Positions 14,754 through 21,623 of a stretch of DNA of 51,963 bases are shown here, in pieces. Position numbers and translations under genes: made by a program. The DNA is from a bacterium (GTDB lineage: Bacteria; Vulcanimicrobiota; Xenobia; Xenobiales; Xenobiaceae), in NCBI GenBank assembly GCA_017458675.1, contig JAFTAM010000164.1, positions 1 through 51,963 of the forward strand, written 5' to 3'. The notes under the pieces were generated by a model. The model did no database searches and was not told the DNA's origin. It saw nothing but the letters and a program-made list of their open reading frames with translations. Numbering within the stretch: the stretch's first letter is position 1; every line of letters begins with the position of its first letter.

Positions 14754-17408
14754 TTATTCAAACAGGCTGCCGGTGGAGAAAGTATCGCGGAAAAGATCTT
14801 CTTCATCAGCGACAGCGTTAATATCGGCGGGGCTCATGCCCGGTTTGGACAGACTGTAAAGACTGGTTCCGGCTCGGTCCTTGCCCATGTGAACGATCTG
14901 CAGACCGCCATGGGGAGCGCGGTTCAGGGTGCGCAGCTTGCGGCTGAAGGAGGCTAAGCGGCTTTTCTCGCTCGTCCCGGATATCTGAGTAAGCAACAGC
15001 CCGTTTTCTTCGGCGAAGCTGAACAGCGCTTTTGCATAGACGTTGCGGTAAGGAAGCTTCTTCGACTCCCGCCAGAAGAGCAGGAACTCCTGCCATTCGT
15101 CTTCTTTGTCGGCCACGTAAGCCTTGGCTTGCTTGCGGTTGCAGAGGAAACCGGGAATCTTGGCTGCGCAGAGAATTCCACCGATGACGTCGTACCAGCC
15201 TTCGTAAGAGCCCTGCGGCGCAGGCGGCGGACCTTCCCAGCACCAGGCTTCCTCCACCGTCGGCCGCCCTTTCTCAATCCAGTTGAGCACAAGCACGGTC
15301 AGAGCTTCAAAGATGACCTTCCAGTTCTTCAGGACATACTGCTGAATGTTGGGATGCTTAAAATTGCTCCGAGCCCGCTCCGCAGGGTTTTCGGTCTTGG
15401 CGTCAAGCTCGATTAAAGCCACGCGGCGCATGGTGTCGGGCGAAAGCTTCAGGTTGTTGCCGGTCCCAATCCAGAGCGCGTAATTCTTGCCGTCCGCTTC
15501 CTTGGACTGGCCGAGGATTCGGTTGCGCACCGTTACCGAGGTTAAGCAGTTAGACAGCGCTTCATTGTCGAGCGTGCCGACGATATTGTCGATAAAGATA
15601 TACTGAGGACACGACAGCAGCGAAGCGAACAGCACCTTGTTCCAGGCTTCTGAGTTGAACGAGCCGGCTGCAGGCGGGATAATGGCTCCCGGATTCTCTA
15701 GACCGAGCGAAGACATCAGAATGACTTTGGCCAGCAGACTTTTGCCGGTTCCGGCCGTAGGAGCGATAATCAGAAACATCGGCGAAGGTCCGGAATACAT
15801 CTGCCGAACCAGAGGCTGCAGCATCGCGCCTATGGCGTGAGCTCGGCTGGCTTCGTCGGTGAACGGGAAATCGAAGAGCACCTCATTGAGGTTCCGCACC
15901 GCATTTTCCACATAAGCGGAAACCGGCGAAGGCGGATTCAGCTCGGCTTCGATTTCCGGGATGTAATACACTTTAGTTTCCGGATCGTAGCCCTTCTGCA
16001 TCCGGATATCGCCGCCGCTCGAAAAGATCGGCGCGGTGGTTATCTGAGTAAGCTCGGGCAGATGCCAGCGTGAAGCCGGCAGTCCCAAAAAGGCGGAAGC
16101 CAGATCTTTAGGCACGAACTTTTTATGCTCGCTGCCGTCCTTGCGAATGAAGATAAAGTCCATTTTGGAGATCAGCTCAGCCCGAAGCGAATCCAGGTTA
16201 ATTTCCGACAGGCTGCGCGTCTGCAGGCTAAGACGGTTCATCGCGCCCATCACGTTGAATATGAGCGGCGGATCGTTGAGCTTAACGAAAAGCTCGAGCG
16301 TTTCTTCCAGCGCTGCGTGAGGGTCGACGTTGAAGATTACCTGCGGCCGTTCTTCCGCATCAGCGCGGGGCGGCTCGGCCGAAGCGGACGCCTTGGCGGT
16401 TTTTCCGGCAGAATTTGAGATAATCTCCTTTTTGGGGACGGGCGCAGGTTCGGCGGCTTCAAGTAAACCCAGCTGTCTGTCATCCTGCGCCTCATGAGCG
16501 GCTTTCTTGAGCGTTAAAAACTCATTGAGCGTATGCCCGGATTCCACCCAGTCGGTGAGATCGCCCTTGGGCGGCAAGTCAGGAAGACGAAGAATATACG
16601 CCTTAATTCCCGCTTCAGTGAGGAAACTGTGTATTTCCCGAGCGTGTTTTTCGCCCGGTTCGTCGTTGTCGGGGATAATATAGCAGTCTTTCCCCCGCAG
16701 AGAGTCTACGCAGTTGCTGAACGCTTCTTTCCAGCCGCTGCTGCCGTTGTTATTGGTGACGGCTACATGGCCGAATTTAAGCGCGGTATTGCAGTCCTTT
16801 TCGCCTTCGCAAATCAATACGTCACGCAGCGGCTGAGTCTTCGGACGCGGCGCCGCCAGCAAGTCGAGATTGTAAAGAATGCGCCTGACGCCTTTAAGAC
16901 CGACATAATACTGTCCGGGTTTGTCGGGTATGACAGCCCATTGTCGGAATTGCTTCTGCTTTTTGCCGTTTTCCCCGATTTTCTCGTGTCGGGTTACAAC
17001 GTACAGAACCTTGCCCAGCTCATCCTTATACTTATATTCAGCCGTAGGCATTCCGTAGCCGCCGCCGCAGTAAAAGGACTTAGCGATCTTCGGCTCCGTT
17101 TCCGGAGGCGGCGTCTTCGGCGCCGTCTGGTCCGGCGGATAATATCGCAGTCCCTTGTCTTCGTGCGGAGGCTCAGGCAGGCTGCAGTGATTGTCCTGCA
17201 GCACCTTCCAGAGCCGACCGTTAACGCCGCAGGCCTGGCATTGACACCAGCCGCTTGAAAGCGATACCTTGAAGCTGCTGCGGCTGCCGCCATGTACAGG
17301 GCACTTTGCCCAATACCAGATATTCCCCTGATCGTCGGTGTATTCTTTAACATCGGTCAGGTTTTCGTTTATCCACTTTCTCAGGGCGTTGCCGTCTATA
17401 CTGTACAT
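14754..17408 (-). CDS. Phage bifunctional primase-helicase
   Basis: The 884-residue replication protein has a CHC2-type zinc finger (CPVH at 36-39, CQAC at 57-60) and a TOPRIM domain (LICEGEKDC near 205, IIPDNDEPG near 247). A linker of about 100 residues leads to a helicase/ATPase domain with Walker A APTAGTGKS (near 550) and Walker B YIFIDN (near 600). C-terminal residues about 750-884 are unassigned. It primes and unwinds phage DNA. It is the main replication gene of the early operon; candidate origin sites lie at 9.7-10.4 kb. Confidence 0.88.
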   Translation of the reverse strand: MYSIDGNALRKWINENLTDVKEYTDDQGNIWYWAKCPVHGGSRSSFKVSLSSGWCQCQACGVNGRLWKVLQDNHCSLPEPPHEDKGLRYYPPDQTAPKTPPPETEPKIAKSFYCGGGYGMPTAEYKYKDELGKVLYVVTRHEKIGENGKKQKQFRQWAVIPDKPGQYYVGLKGVRRILYNLDLLAAPRPKTQPLRDVLICEGEKDCNTALKFGHVAVTNNNGSSGWKEAFSNCVDSLRGKDCYIIPDNDEPGEKHAREIHSFLTEAGIKAYILRLPDLPPKGDLTDWVESGHTLNEFLTLKKAAHEAQDDRQLGLLEAAEPAPVPKKEIISNSAGKTAKASASAEPPRADAEERPQVIFNVDPHAALEETLELFVKLNDPPLIFNVMGAMNRLSLQTRSLSEINLDSLRAELISKMDFIFIRKDGSEHKKFVPKDLASAFLGLPASRWHLPELTQITTAPIFSSGGDIRMQKGYDPETKVYYIPEIEAELNPPSPVSAYVENAVRNLNEVLFDFPFTDEASRAHAIGAMLQPLVRQMYSGPSPMFLIIAPTAGTGKSLLAKVILMSSLGLENPGAIIPPAAGSFNSEAWNKVLFASLLSCPQYIFIDNIVGTLDNEALSNCLTSVTVRNRILGQSKEADGKNYALWIGTGNNLKLSPDTMRRVALIELDAKTENPAERARSNFKHPNIQQYVLKNWKVIFEALTVLVLNWIEKGRPTVEEAWCWEGPPPAPQGSYEGWYDVIGGILCAAKIPGFLCNRKQAKAYVADKEDEWQEFLLFWRESKKLPYRNVYAKALFSFAEENGLLLTQISGTSEKSRLASFSRKLRTLNRAPHGGLQIVHMGKDRAGTSLYSLSKPGMSPADINAVADEEDLFRDTFSTGSLFE

Positions 17409-17452
17409 GGTTGGGCCTCAGCGATAAATTTAAAGTCAGCAATTAAGATGTT

Positions 17453-17803
17453 TTAAGCCCGCTTATTCATAAGCCATTCGTCAAGTGCCTTTTTCTTCAG
17501 CCGGACGTTTCTTTCGCCAATCCGCAGCACGCAGTCGGCGGGAAGCTCTCCGGTGCGGATCAGCTTGTAAATAGTCGGACGGGAAACCTGCAGCAGATTG
17601 GCGGCTTCAACGATGGTAAGAATCCCGGCGTCATAGCTGGCCGCCTGGTAGTCGAGCGCTCTGGCTCTGGCCTGCTCGACGATCTTTTTCAGTACGTCGG
17701 AAATCTCAATCAGAGTTACCGCGCCTTTCTTGACGTCGGCAAGCCAGTTTTCCAGCTCTTTAATCTGAACGAGATCGAAGATGTTTACCTCATGCAGCTT
17801 CAT
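17453..17803 (-). CDS. Excisionase-family DNA-binding protein (HTH_17)
   Basis: The 116-residue protein has a C-terminal winged-helix of the excisionase type: GILTIVEAANLLQVSRPTIY, then KLIRTGELPADCVLRIGER and LKKKALDEWLMNK (about 60-115). The N-terminal half is helical. The start at 17803 follows AAAGGAGG and overlaps the preceding stop as ATGA. Such proteins act as recombination directionality factors or small regulators. Its place in the replication operon rather than beside the integrase makes either possible. Confidence 0.8.
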   Translation of the reverse strand: MKLHEVNIFDLVQIKELENWLADVKKGAVTLIEISDVLKKIVEQARARALDYQAASYDAGILTIVEAANLLQVSRPTIYKLIRTGELPADCVLRIGERNVRLKKKALDEWLMNKRA

Positions 17804-18210
17804 CGGCCGCCTCCTTTCGTTTTGGACAGAGAGCTGAAACCGTGTTCCTTCTGAAAATCCCTCAGAAAGCTGTTCAGATACATTAAGAAACAATCGACGG
17901 GAAGCGTATTGCGGACGATCAGCGGGTAGAACTCTTTTAAATCGGCAAACAGTCCGCAATAAGGGAAAAGCAAATCATCCAGCTTCCGGCGAAATTCATA
18001 GAAGGCGTCTAGAGACTTCAGCTTTTTTAAATTCTCAACGTTGACCTCATAATCGAGCATCAGAGAATCGACGGCGGAGACCAGCGATTCGCAGAAGGCG
18101 GCGTCAATGTAGTTTGAATCGGTTCCGAACTGGCCGCTGGCCAGCATCATGCGCAGGCCGTCTTTATGCTCATTTATGATTTCAAAGTTTCTCTTGGTCT
18201 TTTCGTCCAT
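17800..18210 (-). CDS. Hypothetical early phage protein
   Basis: The 136-residue protein is largely helical, with a hydrophobic core segment (FYEFRRKLDDLLFPYCGLFADL) and no recognised motif. AGGAGG precedes the ATG and the stop overlaps the next start as ATGA, so it is translated in series with the excisionase-like gene. Confidence 0.65.
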   Translation of the reverse strand: MDEKTKRNFEIINEHKDGLRMMLASGQFGTDSNYIDAAFCESLVSAVDSLMLDYEVNVENLKKLKSLDAFYEFRRKLDDLLFPYCGLFADLKEFYPLIVRNTLPVDCFLMYLNSFLRDFQKEHGFSSLSKTKGGGR

Positions 18211-18221
18211 TTTGACGCCTC

Positions 18222-18656
18222 CTAATAAACAGGTTCCTCGCGTCTGGCTATGCAGCTGATACAGCGGCGAAGAATAACGTCGGTCTTGTCCGGATGCTGA
18301 GGCAGTATGGCCAAAAGTTTAGACAGCGTCCGAAGGGTTACCTCATCTCCGGCGGCCATGGCTTCCCGCAGCAGCGGCGCGTCTATCTGCGTTTCGGAAA
18401 CGATAAACTGCGATATGAACTGCCGAGCCGCCGGCGGCCGAGTCTGCGAATCGTGCAGCGAACGCCATTTGCTGTAAACTTCGCAGGCAATCCAGCAATC
18501 GCTGAGACGGAGCATCATCTCTTCCCAGCGCTTGCCCGTCTCTTCGTCGAGCCACATCCGGCTTTTAATAGCCGCTTTAATAGTTTCTTCCAGGCTGTAA
18601 GCTACAATGGCGGAAAGGCTTGTTTGAGCCTCGATCTTTTCAGTGGTTATTGTCAT
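18222..18656 (-). CDS. Hypothetical early phage protein
   Basis: The 144-residue helical protein has no family I recognise. It contains a C-terminal pair of Cys (RRCISCIARR) that does not make a full zinc site. AAGGAG lies before the ATG. It follows the HTH genes and precedes two overlapping genes in the early operon. A run of ten T just upstream (about 18668-18677, minus strand) is not preceded by a convincing stem. Confidence 0.6.
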   Translation of the reverse strand: MTITTEKIEAQTSLSAIVAYSLEETIKAAIKSRMWLDEETGKRWEEMMLRLSDCWIACEVYSKWRSLHDSQTRPPAARQFISQFIVSETQIDAPLLREAMAAGDEVTLRTLSKLLAILPQHPDKTDVILRRCISCIARREEPVY

Positions 18657-18689
18657 CTTCTTTTCTCCTTATATGCAAAAAAAAAACGG

Positions 18690-18917
18690 TTAGTTATTAT
18701 TGGAACGACTGTCTGCAGAAAGAGGTTCTTTCTCCAGATCCTTTGTCGAGCAATTAAGAGCCTTGGCCAGTTGACAAACAACACGCCATTGAGGATAAGT
18801 AAGGCCACGCTCCATGCGACCGATAGCGCAGGCGCTGACGCCGATCAGTTCGCCTAATTGCTTCTGCGTTAAGCCCGCTCGCATTCGCATGGCTTTAAGG
18901 CCCATGTATTCATACAT
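18690..18917 (-). CDS. Small HTH (Xre-type) regulator
   Basis: The 75-residue protein is nearly all helix-turn-helix: GLKAMRMRAGLTQKQLGELI, then GVSACAIGRMERGLTYPQW. The start at 18917 follows GAGGAGG and overlaps the end of the preceding HTH gene by 8 bp. It probably controls early phage transcription with its neighbour. Single-domain size fits a Cro-type protein. Confidence 0.8.
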   Translation of the reverse strand: MYEYMGLKAMRMRAGLTQKQLGELIGVSACAIGRMERGLTYPQWRVVCQLAKALNCSTKDLEKEPLSADSRSNNN

Positions 18918-19242
18918 CTTCTTCCTCCTCGTATGTAAAAAACGGACAGCTTCCGCTGTTAGGGCACTCACTGCAGGACGAAGGTCTTTCATCCACTGCA
19001 AAGGGACATTGGTCGGGGACGTTGTGATCAAAAGGGGGTGTTGAAAAGTCAGAATCAAAATCTATCGGCTGAAGCAGGTCGCCAGGCTGCACTTGGAGAG
19101 CACGGGCTAACCGATAAAGGGTAGAAATAGATAAACTTTTCTTATTATGCTCATATTCACAAATCAAAGATCTTGAAACGCCGGACAACTCTGACAGTTT
19201 AGTGATTGACAAGTCGCGATTAAGGCGAATTTTACGTAACAA
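18910..19242 (-). CDS. Cro-like HTH regulator with Cys-rich C-terminus, TTG start
   Basis: The 110-residue first gene of the leftward early operon has an Xre helix-turn-helix (DLSITKLSELSGVSRSLICE, about 9-55). Its C-terminal tail holds four Cys (CPFAVDERPSSCSECPNSGSC), a possible metal site. The start is TTG at 19242, five bases after GGGAGG. An ATG at 19247 abuts the Shine-Dalgarno sequence and is out of frame. It is transcribed from a strong promoter divergent from the CI-like gene, so it is the likely Cro counterpart. Confidence 0.8.
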   Translation of the reverse strand: MLRKIRLNRDLSITKLSELSGVSRSLICEYEHNKKSLSISTLYRLARALQVQPGDLLQPIDFDSDFSTPPFDHNVPDQCPFAVDERPSSCSECPNSGSCPFFTYEEEEDV

Positions 19243-19265
19243 AGCATCCTCCCAAAAATTTAATA

Positions 19266-19414
19266 ATAGCGAAATATTTTCGTTGGTGGTGATCTTCCGT
19301 CGGCATTATAGATCGCCAAAAGCGAATTGTCAAGATGTTTTTGTTTTTTGTTCTCTAATAGCGATATGCAAATATAAAAGAATAAATTCACCATTAAAGA
19401 AAAAAAATCGCTAT
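19266..19414. promoter_or_regulatory. Operator-like ATAGCGAT repeats in the CI/Cro switch region
   Basis: The motif appears at 19266-19273 (ATAGCGAA), 19358-19365 (ATAGCGAT) and 19407-19414 (complement ATCGCTAT), with a weaker AAAGCGAA at 19319-19326 inside the spacer of the leftward promoter. The first lies in an imperfect palindrome, TAGCGAAATATTTTCGTTG. They are the best candidate binding sites for the CI-like and Cro-like proteins. Confidence 0.55.
19305..19333 (-). promoter_or_regulatory. Leftward early promoter (PR-like)
   Basis: On the minus strand, TTGACA (19333-19328) and TATAAT (19310-19305) are both perfect and separated by 17 bases. It drives the operon beginning at 19242. An operator-like half site lies in its spacer. 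Confidence 0.85.
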
Positions 19415-19434
19415 AAGGGAAAGGAGTGAATGAA

Positions 19435-19854
19435 ATGGATATTAGCAAAAACATTAAGACCGCACGCCAAGATATCAAACTGACTCAATCTTCTCTTGCT
19501 TCTATGATAGGCTCCAGTAAATCCGCAATGTCAGAATATGAATCTGGAATAAAAGTACCGTCATTATCTGTAATAGAAGAAATTGCTAAAGTAACTAAGA
19601 AACCCGTTTATTGGTTTTTTATGACCGCCGTTGAACAAAAGCAATGGGAAATAAAAGACAAGATCGCCAACATGACTCCCGAAGAACAAGAAAAATGGCT
19701 GATAAAAGAAAAAATCATTGATGACGACAATTTCATAAGTTTTGTGCAAAAAATTATGAACAATGAAAAAATAGTTCAATTTGCGAACGAAGAAGAAGAA
19801 GATCAGTTGTTTGTCTTAGAAATCCTCAAAATAACTAAGCAATTTTACCGATAA
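19435..19854 (+). CDS. CI-like HTH repressor
   Basis: The 139-residue protein has an N-terminal Xre helix-turn-helix (IKLTQSSLASMIGSSKSAMSEYE, about 14-36) and an acidic, helical C-terminus with no LexA-type peptidase signature. The start at 19435 follows AAGGAG by eight bases; a GTG at 19426 is inside the Shine-Dalgarno region. It faces the Cro-like gene and probably maintains lysogeny. Lacking a self-cleavage domain, it may need another protein for induction. No antirepressor is obvious nearby. Confidence 0.8.
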   Translation: MDISKNIKTARQDIKLTQSSLASMIGSSKSAMSEYESGIKVPSLSVIEEIAKVTKKPVYWFFMTAVEQKQWEIKDKIANMTPEEQEKWLIKEKIIDDDNFISFVQKIMNNEKIVQFANEEEEDQLFVLEILKITKQFYR

Positions 19855-19878
19855 TTTATTCTCAAGACCTAATTTATT

Positions 19879-19911
19879 AAAGCCCGTACAATAATTCAGC
19901 ACGGGCTTTTT
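19879..19911 (+). terminator. Terminator after the CI-like gene
   Basis: AAAGCCCGT (19879-19887) pairs with ACGGGCTTT (19901-19909), followed by TTTTTCT. It ends transcription of the repressor gene 25 bp after its stop. Confidence 0.8.
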
Positions 19912-19991
19912 CTCTGCTCTCAGCCAAGTATTTTTCGGCGCCGTATTTTACAAAAAGCGCGAAAAATAAAGCTTTATTTGTTAAATAAGTA

Positions 19992-20020
19992 TTGACGTAA
20001 AGGGCTATTTATGGTATAAT
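19992..20020 (+). promoter_or_regulatory. Promoter of the DUF4160/DUF2442 pair
   Basis: TTGACG and TATAAT are separated by 17 bases, followed by AAAGGAGG and the start at 20045. This is one of the strongest promoters in the window. Confidence 0.85.
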
Positions 20021-20044
20021 TCTATTCAGAAAGGAGGTGATACA

Positions 20045-20260
20045 ATGGCTATACACTTCAAGAACGGTGTAATCGGTAAGATTTACAAAGACCACAATCC
20101 CCCGCATATACACTTATATAAAGCGGGACTTGAGCAAAGAGTAAACCTTACCAACGGGCAAACCTTAGAGCCCAAACAAAAAGAGTTCAAGGAAGCACTT
20201 CACGAAATCACTACAAATCAAGAATACTTCCTCAAACTCTGGGAGCAGAAAAATAAATAA
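20045..20260 (+). CDS. DUF4160 protein, possible toxin of a small two-gene module
   Basis: The 71-residue protein has the DUF4160 signature NPPHIHLY near residue 20 and a helical C-terminus. DUF4160 genes are commonly paired with DUF2442 genes, and the pair has been suggested as a toxin-antitoxin system. The partner follows by 63 bp. Promoter, Shine-Dalgarno and terminator make it a self-contained cassette beside the lysogeny module. Confidence 0.75.
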   Translation: MAIHFKNGVIGKIYKDHNPPHIHLYKAGLEQRVNLTNGQTLEPKQKEFKEALHEITTNQEYFLKLWEQKNK

Positions 20261-20323
20261 TCTGTTCTAAAAAAAGAGCCTCTTGCCTCACGGTGAGAGG
20301 CTCGCTGAAAGGATACAATAAAT

Positions 20324-20674
20324 ATGAACAAAAATCAACCCATTACCGCTATTAAATTTTTGGACGACTTTACCGCCAAAATTACCTTTGCAAATCAGCG
20401 ATCTAAGGTTATCGACTGGAGAAAAAATATTCAGCTCAGGGATTATAAAAACTTCTTCAGCGTGCCGGAAAATTGGCGTTCCGCAAAAATAGACGATTTA
20501 GGTTTTGTTACCTGGTTCGATCCTGACGAACTGGACGGACCCGAAGATCCTAACGACGTCGGCGCAGGAACCATGATTCCGCTTTTCGATTTCCAGGTCT
20601 TCCACCTTAACCGCCGCCGCTTTGACCGTCCCATCCGACACCGTCGACGCTCAGAGCGCAGACGCCGCAGGTAA
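20324..20674 (+). CDS. DUF2442 protein with Arg-rich tail
   Basis: Residues 1-75 match DUF2442: ITAIKFLDDFTAKITFANQ, then a basic middle and LGFVTWFDPDELD. The C-terminal 20 residues (RRRFDRPIRHRRRSERRRRR) are almost all Arg, an uncommon extension that could bind nucleic acid. It is the second gene of the DUF4160/DUF2442 cassette and would be the antitoxin in a toxin-antitoxin reading. AAAGG precedes the ATG, and a strong terminator follows eight bases after the stop. Confidence 0.72.
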   Translation: MNKNQPITAIKFLDDFTAKITFANQRSKVIDWRKNIQLRDYKNFFSVPENWRSAKIDDLGFVTWFDPDELDGPEDPNDVGAGTMIPLFDFQVFHLNRRRFDRPIRHRRRSERRRRR

Positions 20675-20681
20675 TTAACAG

Positions 20682-20714
20682 AGCCCGCTTCCGTTCATCG
20701 GCGCGGGCTTTTTT
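20682..20714 (+). terminator. Terminator of the DUF4160/DUF2442 cassette
   Basis: AGCCCGC (20682-20688) pairs with GCGGGCT (20703-20709), followed by TTTTTTATTT. The T-run reaches the stop codon of the opposing gene at 20713. Confidence 0.85.
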
Positions 20715-20949
20715 ATTTCAGGTTGTTTTTAATATCATCCAGCAGCGACCACCACCGGTGCATCAGCAGCACCGGCGTTTTATCCTTCAGCTCGTCGGCC
20801 GCAAAAGCCGCCTCGGCGTCGACGGTGCGCCCATAAGCTTTCTTCAAACGCCAAAGGGCTTTGATATCTTCATCGGTCAAAAGTTCGTTTATCAAATTCA
20901 AAAGCTCTTTATCAACGATTACGGGAAAACCGTACGATTTCTCAGACAT
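20713..20949 (-). CDS. Small acidic phage protein of unknown function
   Basis: The 78-residue helical protein begins MSEKSYGFPVIVDKELLNLI and has a C-terminal WWSLLDDIKNNL helix. GGAGG precedes the ATG at 20949; the longer frame upstream is not supported. A strong terminator with its own upstream promoter lies just before it, so it may depend on readthrough from a leader RNA. I do not recognise the family. Confidence 0.6.
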   Translation of the reverse strand: MSEKSYGFPVIVDKELLNLINELLTDEDIKALWRLKKAYGRTVDAEAAFAADELKDKTPVLLMHRWWSLLDDIKNNLK

Positions 20950-20970
20950 GGCAAACCTCCAAATTCTGGC

Positions 20971-21059
20971 AAAAAAAAAGACAGCAGCGTGCGGTGAAAA
21001 CGCTGCTGTCTGAATCAATTTCTAAGTATTAGGAGAAAGAAATTGAACAATATCGTTGT
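20971..21059 (-). ncRNA. Candidate ~89 nt small RNA or attenuated leader
   Basis: A promoter (21094-21066) would start a transcript near 21059 that ends at a strong terminator: GACAGCAGCGT/ACGCTGCTGTC (20980-20990/21000-21010) and nine T. Upstream of it, TCAATTTCT and AGAAATTGA (21046-21038/21023-21015) form a 9 bp stem whose loop holds UUCUCCUAAU, able to pair with AGGAG Shine-Dalgarno sequences. No open frame of useful size lies inside. It could act in trans on mRNA starts or attenuate the 78-residue gene downstream. Confidence 0.5.
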
Positions 21060-21065
21060 ATGAGT

Positions 21066-21094
21066 ATTATACACAAAATTATCACAAATGGCAA
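21066..21094 (-). promoter_or_regulatory. Promoter of the candidate small RNA
   Basis: On the minus strand, TTGCCA (21094-21089) and TATAAT (21071-21066) are separated by exactly 17 bases. It lies right after the terminator of the integrase-SSB operon. Confidence 0.7.
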
Positions 21095-21095
21095 G

Positions 21096-21135
21096 AAAGA
21101 AAAACGGACTGCAAAGCTCAAGGCTTCACAGTCCG
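21096..21135 (-). terminator. Terminator after the SSB gene
   Basis: CGGACTG (21105-21111) pairs with CAGTCCG (21129-21135), with inner AAGC/GCTT pairing. On the minus strand TTTTTCTTTCTT follows. It ends the int-ssb transcript about 90 bp past the SSB stop. The 21136-21222 stretch has no recognisable gene. Confidence 0.7.
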
Positions 21136-21222
21136 CAGGAACATCCTTAACAGAACCTACAACTCACTACTGAAGGCAATTTCAGCGGCAGGCTGTAAGC
21201 TCCTTCTGCAGATCAATAACCC

Positions 21223-21579
21223 TCAGTCGGGATCAAAAGGACAGTCGGAAAGGTCAACTTCCTTCTGTTCGATTATACGAACATCCTTTGCCTTGATGTA
21301 AGCCATTTTATTGCGCCGGCCTTTCTCGTCCTCGACATTGTCGATCTGCAGCGAACCGGCAACAATAACAAAAGCGCCGCTCCTCGCTTTGAGCTTGTCG
21401 GCGACGTCCTTAATATTGAAGGCGACGACGGTTATATAATCGCTGATAGGATTGCCGAGGGAGTCCTTCTGATTCTTTCTCTCACAGCACAGAACGAACT
21501 TATACATCGTCCATTTTCGACTGCCGGACAAGATCCGACAGCTCTCGGCGACCGTACCGCCTATAACGCAGGTATTCAT
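21223..21579 (-). CDS. ssb: Phage single-stranded DNA-binding protein
   Basis: The 118-residue protein has the OB-fold pattern of bacterial SSBs: MNTCVIGGTVAES at the start, YKFVLCCER, YITVVAFNIKDVADKL and FVIVAGSLQIDN. The short C-terminal tail ends DLSDCPFDPD, resembling the acidic SSB tip that recruits partner proteins but with residues after the PF. The start at 21579 gives better spacing to AAAGGA than the ATG six bases upstream. It follows the integrase gene by 44 bp and probably shares its transcript. Confidence 0.85.
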   Translation of the reverse strand: MNTCVIGGTVAESCRILSGSRKWTMYKFVLCCERKNQKDSLGNPISDYITVVAFNIKDVADKLKARSGAFVIVAGSLQIDNVEDEKGRRNKMAYIKAKDVRIIEQKEVDLSDCPFDPD

Positions 21580-21623
21580 AAACATATCCTTTCCGCCTCC
21601 GTCGGCGAAAAGGCCGGCAGCGG

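Noticed and set aside
21056-21301. 81-codon plus-strand frame between the SSB and 78-residue genes
   Set aside because: It runs across two minus-strand terminators and the end of the SSB gene, with unlikely composition.
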